Part shown: in pieces, positions 47,815 through 56,180 of the stretch
How the letters are laid out: each line of letters opens with the position of its first letter
Position numbering within the stretch: position 1 is the stretch's first letter
Program-made: the position numbers and the translations under genes
Assembly (NCBI GenBank): GCA_030428105.1
Contig: JAUIBE010000013.1
Coordinates: 1 to 64,000, forward strand
Direction of reading: 5' to 3'
DNA: 64,000 nt
Source of the DNA: Gammaproteobacteria bacterium
Lineage (GTDB): Bacteria; Pseudomonadota; Gammaproteobacteria; Xanthomonadales; SZUA-36
Notes under the pieces: generated by a model
Database searches by the model: none
What the model saw: only the letters and a program-made list of their open reading frames with translations
What the model was told of the DNA's origin: nothing

Positions 47815-48362
47815 CCATGACCCGCAATGCAAACAATCACGTGACACGAACCCTGGCCCTGGTTGCACTGCTGTTGCCACTGGCGCTGGCGGCCGAGGTC
47901 ACCGCGGTGAGCGACGCCGGCTTCAGCATCAAGCACACCGTTTCAGTAGAGCAGGACCCGGATACGGTCTACCAGGCCATGACCCGCATCGGCCAGTGGT
48001 GGAACCCCGACCATAGCTGGTCGGGCCAGGCCGACAACCTGTACATGGACGCATCCATTGGCGGCTGTTTCTGCGAACGCCTGCCGAACGGCGGCGGGGT
48101 GGAACACCTGCGCATCATTTACCTGGCGCCGGGCAAGCAGATTCGATTCGACGGCGCGCTGGGCCCGTTGCAGGGCATGGCGACAACCGGCCGCATGCTG
48201 TGGGTGATCGACCCCACCGACAGTGGCAGCGATATCACTTTTCATTACCACGTGATGGGTTTCATGGAAGGCGGCTTCGAGGGCCTGGCGCCGGCAGTGG
48301 ACGGCGTGGTGGGCGAGCAAATCACCCGCCTCGGCGGCTTCCTGGCCTCGCCCACGGAGTAA
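47811..48362 (+). CDS. Secreted SRPBCC-fold protein
   Basis: 183 aa. Signal peptide to about residue 28. KHTVSVEQDPDTVYQAMTRIGQWWNPDHSW and the later RIIYLAPGKQIRFDGALGPL follow the START/polyketide-cyclase (SRPBCC) pattern for binding a hydrophobic ligand. Overlaps the cytochrome gene by four bases (ATGA). Ligand unknown; its place in a sulfite-oxidase operon is unexplained. Confidence 0.78.
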   Translation: MTMTRNANNHVTRTLALVALLLPLALAAEVTAVSDAGFSIKHTVSVEQDPDTVYQAMTRIGQWWNPDHSWSGQADNLYMDASIGGCFCERLPNGGGVEHLRIIYLAPGKQIRFDGALGPLQGMATTGRMLWVIDPTDSGSDITFHYHVMGFMEGGFEGLAPAVDGVVGEQITRLGGFLASPTE

Positions 48363-48386
48363 TCCGCGGTTCAACCGTGCGTCGGG

Positions 48387-50273
48387 CTAGGGGGTGTCCG
48401 GCGCCTCGGCATCGCGCATATGGCGCAGCGCCTCGCGGAAATGCGCGTCGGCCATCTCCTTGTCTGCATTCAGCACCTTGCCCAGCTCCTGCAGGTGGGC
48501 GCGGATCTGGATGCCATAGCGCTGGTCATCACCCCACACCTCGTATAGCTTCTTGAGGCCTTCCTCGTCGTGGCGGCGGAAGCTGCGCAGCACCCGGTAG
48601 GCCTGGGCCGCGTCGAAACCCAGCGCCTTGTAAGCCGATTCGCCCACGATCAGCGCCGAACCAAAAGTCTCGCGAGTGACATCGTCAGCGCCGGCTTTCA
48701 TCAGTTCATAAGCATGGGGACGGTCATAGGCCCGCGCCAGCACCTTGAGGTTGGGGAAGTGTTCTTTCGCAACGTGCACCATGTCGACCGCCTTGGCGCG
48801 ATTGTCGATGGCCACCACCAGCAGCTTTGCCTTCGCGGCTCCGGCCGCCTCCAGCAACTCGCGCCGACTGGCGTCTCCGTAAAATACCTTGTTGCCAAAA
48901 CGGCCGGTAAGCTCGATCTGGCCGGCGTCGTGGTCAAGCAGGGTGCTGTTGATGTCACCGGCGCGCAGCATGCGAGAAACCACCTGCCCGAAACGCCCGT
49001 AGCCGGCGATGATCACCGGGTTGTCATCCTCGTCAATCTCGGTGTCTTCCGGCGGCTTCGAAGCGCAGCCGGCGAAACGCGGGCGAATCCAGCGCTCGTA
49101 GGCAATGATCAGCAATGGTGTGACCATCATCGACAACACCACCACCACGATCAGCAGGTTGGCCAGTTCGCGCGGCAGCACGCTGGAGTCGGTGGCGTAT
49201 GAGAACAACAGGAAGGCAAACTCACCGCCCTGCGCCAGGGTCACCGAGAACATCAGGTTGTCAGCCATCTGCAGGCCAAACAACCGGCCGATAAACAGCA
49301 GCACCGCGAACTTGACGATGATCAGCATCACCACCAGGGCAAGAATCAACAGCGGCGATTCGGCCACCAGCATCAGGTTGATACTGGCGCCCACGGCCAG
49401 GAAGAACAGCCCCAAGAGCAAGCCCTTGAACGGCTCGATATCTGATTCCAGCTCGTGACGGTATTCGCTTTCGGCCAGCACCACGCCAGCCAGGAAGGTG
49501 CCCAGCGCGGGCGAAAGGCCCACGTAGTTCATTGCCAGGGTAATGCCAATCACGATCAACAGCGCGGTGGAAATAAACACCTCGTGCGAACGGGTCTGCG
49601 CCACCCAGCGCAGCAGTGGGCGGGTCAGGTATCGCCCGCCCAGCACAATGCCGGTGACCACGCCCAGGACCATCCCGGTCTGTACCCAAACCCCACGCTC
49701 AGGATGCGCCCCGTGGCCATGCTCCGCGCCGGCCGCACCGGTTGCAGCCAGCTCGGGCAAAGCCAGCAAAGGAATGATGGCCAGGATGGGGATGACGGCG
49801 ACATCCTGGAACAGCAACACCGAGAAGCCGCGCTTGCCGGCGTCGGTCTTGAGCCAGCCCTTCTCTTCCAGGGTTTGCAGCACGATCGCGGTGGATGACA
49901 GCGAAAAGGTCAGGCCAATGGCCAGCGCGGTTTGCCACGCCAGGCCGAACGCCAGGGCAATCGCGGCAATCACCACGGCGGTGAGCCCCACTTGCATGCC
50001 GCCCATGCCCAGTACCGGACCGCGCATCCGCCACAACACCCGCGGTTCCAGTTCCAGGCCCACCAGGAACAGCATCAGCACCACGCCGAACTCGGCGAAA
50101 TGCATCACGTCCTGTCCTTCCTCGCCAACCAGCCCCAACACGTAAGGGCCTATCAGCACACCTGCGAGGAGGTATCCCAGGGCTGAGCCAAGCCCCAGGC
50201 GCCGTGCGATGGGCACCGCGATGACCGCCGCGGCGAGGTAGATAAAGGCCTGGAAAAAGATGGATTCGTTCAT
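48387..50273 (-). CDS. Kef-type potassium/proton antiporter (CPA2) with TrkA-N domain
   Basis: 628 aa from the ATG at 50273, two bases after the preceding stop. About 13 membrane helices with ALGTFLAGVVLAES and TVALAQGGEFAFLLF-like exchanger segments, then a cytosolic RCK_N domain at about 405-520 starting VIIAGYGRFGQVV (nucleotide-binding GxGxxG). KefB/KefC proteins are gated by glutathione adducts; no KefF/KefG ancillary gene is adjacent. Shares an operon with the EgtD-like and CDF genes. Confidence 0.9.
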   Translation of the reverse strand: MNESIFFQAFIYLAAAVIAVPIARRLGLGSALGYLLAGVLIGPYVLGLVGEEGQDVMHFAEFGVVLMLFLVGLELEPRVLWRMRGPVLGMGGMQVGLTAVVIAAIALAFGLAWQTALAIGLTFSLSSTAIVLQTLEEKGWLKTDAGKRGFSVLLFQDVAVIPILAIIPLLALPELAATGAAGAEHGHGAHPERGVWVQTGMVLGVVTGIVLGGRYLTRPLLRWVAQTRSHEVFISTALLIVIGITLAMNYVGLSPALGTFLAGVVLAESEYRHELESDIEPFKGLLLGLFFLAVGASINLMLVAESPLLILALVVMLIIVKFAVLLFIGRLFGLQMADNLMFSVTLAQGGEFAFLLFSYATDSSVLPRELANLLIVVVVLSMMVTPLLIIAYERWIRPRFAGCASKPPEDTEIDEDDNPVIIAGYGRFGQVVSRMLRAGDINSTLLDHDAGQIELTGRFGNKVFYGDASRRELLEAAGAAKAKLLVVAIDNRAKAVDMVHVAKEHFPNLKVLARAYDRPHAYELMKAGADDVTRETFGSALIVGESAYKALGFDAAQAYRVLRSFRRHDEEGLKKLYEVWGDDQRYGIQIRAHLQELGKVLNADKEMADAHFREALRHMRDAEAPDTP

Positions 50274-50274
50274 T

Positions 50275-51261
50275 TCAGGTTTCCGTTTTCTCGGCGGCAT
50301 CGGCGGCCAGCTCGCTGGCCAGCCACACCTGGTCGGTAAACCAGCCCTTGCGGTCGTAGAAAGCCGCGCCCGGTTGGAAGCCGGATTGGGCGCACAGCGC
50401 CTTGATCATTGCGGCGTCGTACTTTTGCGAGACTTCCATGAAAATGCGCTCACCGGCGGCAAAAACAAAGGTCTGTCCCAGCGCGGCGATGTTCACTGAC
50501 TGCTGTTGGCGGCTCACCAGGAAGCTGCGCGCGGCGCCGGTTTCAGGGTTGTACTCCGGGCGGTGCTCGAACTGGCCCAGGTCGAAATCAGCGCCCAGTT
50601 CGCGGTTGATCCGCGCCAACAGGTTGAGGTTGAAATCGCGGGTGTGTCCGGCGGCGTCGTTGTAGGCGGCGAGCACAATTTCCGGCGCTTTCTTCAGGTC
50701 GAGGCCGATCAGCAGCGCATCTCCCGGGGCCATCGCGGCGCGCACTTCGCGCAGGAAGTCGATCGAACCATGCTCGCCGAAGTTGCCCAGGTTGGAGCCC
50801 AGAAACAGGAACACCCGCCGCGCTTCCCCGGGGGTAAACCCTTCAAGTACCTCGTGGTAGTCGCCGGCGATGGGATCCAGCCTCAGCCACGGGCGCGAAG
50901 GCGAGAGATTGGCAGCCAGCAACTCCAGGCTGTTGGCGGAAATATCCACCGGGCGGTAAACCCAGTCATCAGCGCGACGATGAAGCGCGTCCAGCAGGTG
51001 ACCCACCTTTTGCCCATCGCCCGAACCAAGCTCAATGAATTCGCACGGCCCGGCCTCGAGCAGCACGGCGGCAATGGCGTCACCCTGCTCGCGCAGGATC
51101 TCGAACTCGCAATCGGTGAGGTAATACTCCGGGCTGGCCATGATGGCCTGGAACAGTTCATCGCCGCGGGCATCGTAAAAGTAGCGCGAGGAAAGCCACT
51201 TTTCATCGGCCGACAACCCCTCGGCCACACTCTGGGCGAACTCGGTACTCAATGGGCGCAA
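50275..51261 (-). CDS. egtD: EgtD-like L-histidine N-alpha-methyltransferase family protein
   Basis: 328 aa SAM methyltransferase. KWLSSRYFYDARGDELFQAI, EYYLTDCEFEIL and FIELGSGDGQK are the EgtD family marks; FLGSNLGNF and the C-terminal KYDAAMIKAL also match. EgtD makes hercynine from histidine on the way to ergothioneine, but EgtB is not in the window, so the pathway cannot be confirmed. Start is read as a TTG at 51261 inside the end of the CDF gene; a TTG at 51252 is the alternative. Confidence 0.82.
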   Translation of the reverse strand: MRPLSTEFAQSVAEGLSADEKWLSSRYFYDARGDELFQAIMASPEYYLTDCEFEILREQGDAIAAVLLEAGPCEFIELGSGDGQKVGHLLDALHRRADDWVYRPVDISANSLELLAANLSPSRPWLRLDPIAGDYHEVLEGFTPGEARRVFLFLGSNLGNFGEHGSIDFLREVRAAMAPGDALLIGLDLKKAPEIVLAAYNDAAGHTRDFNLNLLARINRELGADFDLGQFEHRPEYNPETGAARSFLVSRQQQSVNIAALGQTFVFAAGERIFMEVSQKYDAAMIKALCAQSGFQPGAAFYDRKGWFTDQVWLASELAADAAEKTET

Positions 51262-52163
51262 CTTGCAACCTGCATGCAGGCCGCGTCACTGCCCTGGACT
51301 TCGATCTGGATGGTGGGGTGATGAATATGAAAGCGCTGGGTTAGCTGGGTGGAAAGCTGGTGAAGGAAGGCGTCTCCTTCGGGCCGCTCTTTCATCACCA
51401 GGTGAACCGTCAGCGCGGTATCGGTGGTGCTCAACGCCCAGATGTGCAGGTCGTGGACGTTCGCAACCCCGGGCTGCGACTCCAGGTATTCCCGCACGGC
51501 CTCGGGGTTTACGTCCCTGGGCACCGCATCAACCGCCAGGTTAAGCGAATCACGCAACAGCCCCCAGGTGGACAGGAAAATCACCGCGGCAATCAGCAGG
51601 CTGGTGACCGGGTCTACCCAGTGCAGGCCCCATCGCCAGATCACCAACCCGGAAACCACCACGCCGAGCGAGACCGCAGCGTCCGCCGCCATGTGCAGAA
51701 ACGCGCCGCGAATGTTCAGGTCATTGTCCTTGCCGCGCAGGAACATCAGCGCAGTGGCGGTGTTGATCACCACGCCAATGGAGGCCACGATCACGATGGT
51801 TTTTCCGGCCGGGGCCTCTGGCTGGACAAAGCGGGTGATGGCCTCCCAGGCAATAGCGCCCACCGCGCCCAACAGCAGTAAACCGCTGAACAGCGAGGCG
51901 ATGATGGTGGCCCGCGAGAACCCGTAAGTGCGTCTTGGCGAAGGTTTGCGCCGCGCCAGCGAGGCCGCGCCCCAGGCCAGCAGCAAACCCAGCACATCGC
52001 TCAGGTTATGTCCGGCATCGGTAAGCAGGGCCAGGGAGCCGGAAAGAATGCCGTAAAAGACCTCGATAATGATAAAGGTGACATTCAGCACCACGCCGAC
52101 AAGGAACGCGCGGCCATAGTTTGGCGTGGCGTGATGATGGTGGTGTTGGTGCGCTCTGTTCAT
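51249..52163 (-). CDS. Cation diffusion facilitator (zinc/cadmium/cobalt efflux, CzcD/ZitB-like)
   Basis: 304 aa. Starts with a His cluster (RAHQHHHHHA) for metal capture. Six membrane helices with the metal sites LLTDAGHNLSDVLG (helix II) and GAFLHMAADAAVSLG (helix V), then a cytosolic metallochaperone-like domain with VHDLHIWALSTTDTALTVH. First gene of the CDF-egtD-kef unit on the minus strand. Confidence 0.94.
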   Translation of the reverse strand: MNRAHQHHHHHATPNYGRAFLVGVVLNVTFIIIEVFYGILSGSLALLTDAGHNLSDVLGLLLAWGAASLARRKPSPRRTYGFSRATIIASLFSGLLLLGAVGAIAWEAITRFVQPEAPAGKTIVIVASIGVVINTATALMFLRGKDNDLNIRGAFLHMAADAAVSLGVVVSGLVIWRWGLHWVDPVTSLLIAAVIFLSTWGLLRDSLNLAVDAVPRDVNPEAVREYLESQPGVANVHDLHIWALSTTDTALTVHLVMKERPEGDAFLHQLSTQLTQRFHIHHPTIQIEVQGSDAACMQVASCAH

Positions 52164-52273
52164 GTCAATTGTTGCCCTGAGGGCTTATTGTAGCGTGAGG
52201 AATATTGAAACCCGGCGACTTCGCCTTCATTTGACTTAACCCCCGCACTGCACATTTTTTCCAGGAGTTCCTG

Positions 52274-53191
52274 ATGGTCGATTACGGCAAGATCTGGTTT
52301 AACGGCGAGGTTCGCAATGCCTCGGACTGCATGGTCAGCGTGGCGAGCCACGCCTTGCACTACGGCACCTCGGTTTTTGAAGGCATCCGCGCTTACAAGA
52401 CGCCTGGCGGCACCGCCATTTTCCGCCTCACCGACCACCTTGAGCGCCTCTATTTCTCAGCCAAGATTTACCGCATGCCGGTACCGTACGACCTGGAAAC
52501 CCTGCACGCCGCCTGCCGCGAGACGTTGCGCGCCAATAACCTGGAGACTGCCTACATTCGGCCGATGGTGGCACGCGGTAACTGCGGCCTCGGCGTCATC
52601 CCCAAGGACATGAACCTGGTGGACACCTCCATCATCGTTACCCCGTGGGGCGCTTACCTGGGCGAAGAAGGGCTGAAGAACGGCATCAAGGCCTGCGTCA
52701 CCTCGTGGCAGCGGCTGGCGCCCAACACCATGCCCCCCGGCGCCAAGGCCGGCGGCAACTATCTTTCCAGCCTGCTGATTGGCCTGGAAGCGCGCGAGCG
52801 CGGCTGCGAGGAAGGCATCGGCCTGGGTCGCGACGGGCTGCTCAGCGAGGGCGCAGGCGAAAACATCTTTATTGTCCAGGACGGCCGCATCGTCACGCCG
52901 CCGGTTTCAGCCTCCATTCTTTCCGGTATCACCCGCAATACGGTGATGACCCTGGCCGCGGAGAAAGGGCTGGAAGTGACGGAACAGACCATTTCCCGCG
53001 AACAGATGTACGCGGCCGACGAAATCTTCATGACCGGCACCGCCGCGGAGGTTACCCCGGTGCGTCAACTCGACCACATCGAGATCGGCAATGGTGGCTG
53101 CGGACCGATTACTCGCGAGCTCCAGGACACCTTCTTCGGCCTGTTCAACGGCAAGACCGATGACAAGTGGGGTTGGCTCGAATTCGTCTAG
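52274..53191 (+). CDS. ilvE: Branched-chain amino acid aminotransferase
   Basis: Class IV PLP enzyme for the last step of Leu/Ile/Val synthesis and first step of their breakdown. 305 aa. HALHYGTSVFEGIRAY, KAGGNYLSSLLI (Schiff-base Lys region), EGAGENIFIV and FMTGTAAEVTPV are diagnostic. AGGAG six bases before the ATG; a strong terminator follows. Confidence 0.96.
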   Translation: MVDYGKIWFNGEVRNASDCMVSVASHALHYGTSVFEGIRAYKTPGGTAIFRLTDHLERLYFSAKIYRMPVPYDLETLHAACRETLRANNLETAYIRPMVARGNCGLGVIPKDMNLVDTSIIVTPWGAYLGEEGLKNGIKACVTSWQRLAPNTMPPGAKAGGNYLSSLLIGLEARERGCEEGIGLGRDGLLSEGAGENIFIVQDGRIVTPPVSASILSGITRNTVMTLAAEKGLEVTEQTISREQMYAADEIFMTGTAAEVTPVRQLDHIEIGNGGCGPITRELQDTFFGLFNGKTDDKWGWLEFV

Positions 53192-53253
53192 GCACAACGC
53201 GCCAGTCGCCCCACGGTGACAATAATTGTCAGTTTCCTGACACTGCACGACAG

Positions 53254-53282
53254 GCCCCGGCACCCCGCCGGGGCTTTTTTTT
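53254..53282 (+). terminator. Intrinsic terminator of ilvE
   Basis: GCCCCGG-CACCCCG-CCGGGGC hairpin followed directly by eight T, 62 bases after the ilvE stop. Confidence 0.92.
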
Positions 53283-53370
53283 GCCCGCAGAAATGCTCCA
53301 AGTTGCTGATTTTGCGTAAATGCGGGCCAATAATCACATTCTGGCCCGCTTATTGCATTACCTAGGGTGA

Positions 53371-53637
53371 CTAACTGGCTGGTAGCAGTTAGCGGGATGA
53401 GACGGAGCCTCGCCCCTCTTTGCCCAATCGAGGCTCCTCTCGTCCCACCTTAAGCAAGGGGTGTAGGGACACAAGGTTTGGCCCTAGAAGGATCTAAGAA
53501 TTGCTTGGGGAACAAGGTAAGAAACGGTCTTTTGCCTGGGGGGAAACTTGGCACTGACCAACAAAGGTGACCGCGTGCCACGCACGAAATGGACACCAGA
53601 AGGAATTGGAGCCCGCCACGAGCGGGCTTTTTCTTTT
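53371..53637 (+). ncRNA. Candidate structured non-coding RNA, about 270 nt, family not recognised
   Basis: Between the ilvE and cspA terminally facing genes lies DNA without a convincing ORF but with ordered secondary structure. CTAACTG/CAGTTAG hairpin at 53371-53392; a long hairpin at 53393-53447 with arms GGGATGAGA-C-GGAGCCTCG pairing CGAGGCTCC-TCTCGTCCC (18 pairs, one G-U, one bulge); AAGCAA/TTGCTT and ACCTT/AAGGT long-range pairs further on; and an intrinsic terminator at 53610-53637. A further perfect 8 bp hairpin (53322-53349) lies upstream. Strand is set by the terminator T-run. About nine GGA motifs occur, so a CsrA-binding RNA is one thought, not shown. It is not tmRNA, RNase P, 4.5S or, as far as I can see, 6S RNA. 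I found no clear promoter. Confidence 0.55.
53610..53637 (+). terminator. Intrinsic terminator ending the RNA candidate
   Basis: AGCCCGC-CACGA-GCGGGCT hairpin followed by TTTTCTTTT on the plus strand. No plus-strand CDS precedes it after the ilvE terminator, so it implies a separate transcript in between. Confidence 0.85.
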
Positions 53638-53665
53638 GTGCAGGCCCGAAAAGCCCGTAGCGCCC

Positions 53666-53875
53666 CTAGAGCGGGACGACGTTCTCGGCCTGCGGGCCCT
53701 TCAGCCCCTCACCCATGGTGAACTCCACCTGCTGGCCATCCTGCAGGCTCTTGCGACCATCCATCTGGATGGCACGAAAATGCACGAACACATCGTTATG
53801 CCCTTCGCGGGCGATAAATCCATAACCTTTGTCGTCATTGAACCACTTCACGGTTCCGACCATTCTTTCTGACAT
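53666..53875 (-). CDS. Cold-shock domain protein (CspA family)
   Basis: 69 aa single cold-shock domain. The RNA-binding motifs are [16 protein letters not shown] (RNP1 KGYGFI) and DVFVHF (RNP2). Nucleic-acid chaperone acting on mRNA. The 135 bases upstream contain a long inverted repeat that would fold in the 5' leader, as is usual for regulated csp genes. Confidence 0.96.
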   Translation of the reverse strand: MSERMVGTVKWFNDDKGYGFIAREGHNDVFVHFRAIQMDGRKSLQDGQQVEFTMGEGLKGPQAENVVPL

Positions 53876-53885
53876 TGGAATAACT

Positions 53886-53941
53886 CTCAGGCTTACGGTG
53901 AACAGATGCCCGCGACCACCATGGCCGCGACCGAGCCTGAG
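53886..53941 (-). promoter_or_regulatory. Structured 5' leader of the cspA-like gene
   Basis: Perfect 8 bp arms CTCAGGCT / AGCCTGAG enclose a second pairing CGGT/ACCG and an inner CGCG/CGCG hairpin. The base of the stem is 11 bases before the start codon, so folding could control access of ribosomes. Comparable leaders respond to temperature in csp genes; that is inference here. Confidence 0.5.
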
Positions 53942-54010
53942 ATACTAAGGCGGCAGTGCTTACGAAATGGTTACAGAACCGCGGCCAATTGCTGCCGCGG
54001 CTTTTGAACG

Positions 54011-54859
54011 CTAGGGCACGTCCTCGATGATGTAGCCGCCAGACTTGGTGTCGTGCTTGAGCTTGAGCATGTTGCGCTCTTCCATCGCCTCGAGCAGGCC
54101 GCCAAAAGAACGGAAGCCGTGGTAGCTCTCGTTGAAGCCAGGCTTGCGACGCTTCAGGGCCTGCTTGACCATCGAGCCCCACAGCAGCTCTTCCTCGCCT
54201 CGCTCGGAGAGGAGGTCGTCAATGGTTTCCAGCACCTGGTCAAAGGCTTGCTGGGCGCGGCGGTCCATCATTGCCTTGCGGTCCGCGGCCTCTTTCTTGC
54301 CACCACCACCGCCGTTGCCGCCACCATTGCCACCGCCATTTCCATTCGACGCGCCCTGGCGCTCTTTCGAGGGCTTGCGGCGCTGGGCGATGCGCATGAT
54401 GTCCTCGTAGAAAATAAACTCGTCGCAGTTGGCGATGAGCAGGTCGGAGGTGGAATTCTTCACCCCCACGCCAATCACTTCCTTGTCGTTCTCGCGCAGC
54501 TTGGAAACCAGCGGCGAGAAGTCAGAATCGCCGGACATGATGACGAAGGTATCGACGTGCGCCTTGGTGTAGCAAAGGTCCAGCGCATCCACCACCATGC
54601 GGATGTCGGCCGAATTCTTGCCGGACTGGCGCAGGTGGGGAATTTCAATCAGCTCAAACGAGGCCTCGTGCATGGCGTCTTTGTACGCCTTGTAACGCTG
54701 CCAGTCACAGTAGGCTTTCTTGACGACGATGTTGCCCTTCACCAGCAGGCGCTCGAGCACCTCTTCAATCTCGAAGTCCTTGAAGTTGGCGTCCTGCACG
54801 CCAAGCGCGATGTTTTCGAAATCGCAGAACAGGGCAAGGCTCTTGGTCTTGGTGGCCAT
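54011..54859 (-). CDS. NYN-domain ribonuclease-like protein with C-terminal OST-HTH/LOTUS domain
   Basis: 282 aa. The PIN-like NYN domain (1-150) keeps its acidic residues: LFCDFENIALG (Asp13), KNSADIRMVVDALDL and IMSGDSDFSPLV. A glycine/asparagine-rich linker (about 172-190, NGGGNGGGNGGGGGKK) leads to a LOTUS-like winged helix (DDLLSERGEEELLWGSMVKQ, GFRSFGGLLEAMEERNML). Bacterial LabA/DUF88 proteins of this layout probably bind and cut structured RNA. LOTUS domains are known for RNA G-quadruplex or Vasa binding in eukaryotes. Targets are unknown. The dienelactone hydrolase gene is 13 bases upstream. Confidence 0.88.
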   Translation of the reverse strand: MATKTKSLALFCDFENIALGVQDANFKDFEIEEVLERLLVKGNIVVKKAYCDWQRYKAYKDAMHEASFELIEIPHLRQSGKNSADIRMVVDALDLCYTKAHVDTFVIMSGDSDFSPLVSKLRENDKEVIGVGVKNSTSDLLIANCDEFIFYEDIMRIAQRRKPSKERQGASNGNGGGNGGGNGGGGGKKEAADRKAMMDRRAQQAFDQVLETIDDLLSERGEEELLWGSMVKQALKRRKPGFNESYHGFRSFGGLLEAMEERNMLKLKHDTKSGGYIIEDVP

Positions 54860-54872
54860 TCAGATACCGACC

Positions 54873-55616
54873 TCAGGCTGCGAACGCATGGTTGAGCACC
54901 AATTGCAGGTGCGCCCACGAAGCGGCGTCGGCCAGCTCGTTGTGGGCCAGCGGCAAACCGTATTTCTGGCCGTTGGTGGTGGCCATGGGGTTGCTGAAGC
55001 CATGCAACGCGCCGGGTAGCTGGATGACCTGGTAGTCGGCGCCGACGCTGTCCAGGTCGGCGCTCAACGCTTCAAGCTGTTCATCGGGAACAAACTGGTC
55101 GCCCTCGGCGTGGTAAGCCACCATGCGCGCTGTTACCTCGCCACCCTCGCCTTCGGCAGCGACGCCCAGCCCCAGGCTGCCGTGGAATGAACCCACCGCC
55201 TTCAGGTCGGCGCCGTAACGCGCCATGTGCAACACCACGCCACCGCCCAGGCAGTAGCCGATGGCAGCGATGTTGTTGGAATCGACAACCTCCTGCTCGC
55301 GCAGGGCAGCAAAGGCAGCGTTGAAGCGCGCGCGCATTCCAGGCAGGTCTTCCAGCAAGCCGTTCATCAGCCCGCCAGCTTCATCGGGGTTGGCAGCCGT
55401 TGTGGCGTCGCCGTACAGATCCAGGGCAAAACCGGCATAACCCAGCTCAGCCAGCATCTCGGCGCGTTTTTTGGGGTAGTCATTCCTGCCCCACCATTCG
55501 TGAACGATGATGACGCCGGGGCGCTGGCCCTGCTGGCTGGCATCCCACGCGAGGTAGCCGGTCATCTCGATTCCGTCGCCGCTGTAGCTGATTTCTTTAG
55601 ACTGGATTTCTGCCAT
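54873..55616 (-). CDS. Dienelactone hydrolase family protein
   Basis: 247 aa alpha/beta hydrolase, cytosolic. IIVHEWWGRNDY carries the family Glu-x-W-W, AAIGYCLGGGVVLHMA holds the Cys nucleophile (GYCLGG), AEGDQFVP the Asp and GALHGFSNP the His. Likely acts on lactones or esters; true substrate unknown. No chlorocatechol genes nearby, so a general role is more likely than aromatic degradation. Confidence 0.9.
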   Translation of the reverse strand: MAEIQSKEISYSGDGIEMTGYLAWDASQQGQRPGVIIVHEWWGRNDYPKKRAEMLAELGYAGFALDLYGDATTAANPDEAGGLMNGLLEDLPGMRARFNAAFAALREQEVVDSNNIAAIGYCLGGGVVLHMARYGADLKAVGSFHGSLGLGVAAEGEGGEVTARMVAYHAEGDQFVPDEQLEALSADLDSVGADYQVIQLPGALHGFSNPMATTNGQKYGLPLAHNELADAASWAHLQLVLNHAFAA

Positions 55617-55756
55617 GAATTTCTCTCTCCTTGTTGGCCGTCCCGGGCGGCAGTCATTCTACTCCATCCCGACCCGTCCCGAGGGGGCTGTATTGCCTTC
55701 GCCGGCTGCGACCCCATGTCTGTTGCTAAGCAAAACAACCAGTCCCAGGACCTGAC

Positions 55757-56143
55757 ATGAACAATCCCGACACCACTCCCGACATCCAGATGGACAGCAC
55801 AGCGCTGTACCGCGAGGAAACCTTCACCGACAACCGCATCGGCACCATTCGCAAGATGCAGCCGGTCACCGCCGATGGCGACGATGATGCCTCCCGCGAA
55901 GCGCGCTACTTCGGCTCGGCCCAGCTGATGACCCCGGCCGGCCCGCTGCCGGTGAACTTCGAAGTAGAAGCCAACTCCTTGTCCGAGGCCGTGGCCGGTT
56001 TCGGCGACGCCGCCCGTGATGCCATTGAGAAGACCATGGAAGAGCTGCGCGAATTACAGCGCGAACAGGCCTCGTCCATCGTGGTGCCCAAGGGCAACGT
56101 TGACCCGTCCAAGCTTGGAGGCGGTGGCCTGCAGATGCCATAA
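55757..56143 (+). CDS. Conserved-looking hypothetical cytosolic protein
   Basis: 128 aa, acidic. No signal, membrane span or recognised domain. The N-terminal third (ALYREETFTDNRIGTIRKMQPV) reads like a beta strand pair after an unstructured start. The middle (ARYFGSAQLMTPAGPLPVNFEVEA) looks like a small sheet and 75-105 is a strong helix (AVAGFGDAARDAIEKTMEEL). Good GC3 pattern and isolated placement support coding. The cyclophilin gene follows after 37 bases on the same strand. Confidence 0.7.
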   Translation: MNNPDTTPDIQMDSTALYREETFTDNRIGTIRKMQPVTADGDDDASREARYFGSAQLMTPAGPLPVNFEVEANSLSEAVAGFGDAARDAIEKTMEELRELQREQASSIVVPKGNVDPSKLGGGGLQMP

Positions 56144-56180
56144 TCCCTGCCATCCTGGTCCAGGTCGAAAGGGGGCCACC

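Noticed and set aside
53567-53872. Plus-strand 101-codon frame over the cspA gene and terminator
   Set aside because: It runs through a transcription terminator hairpin and is antisense to the cold-shock gene.
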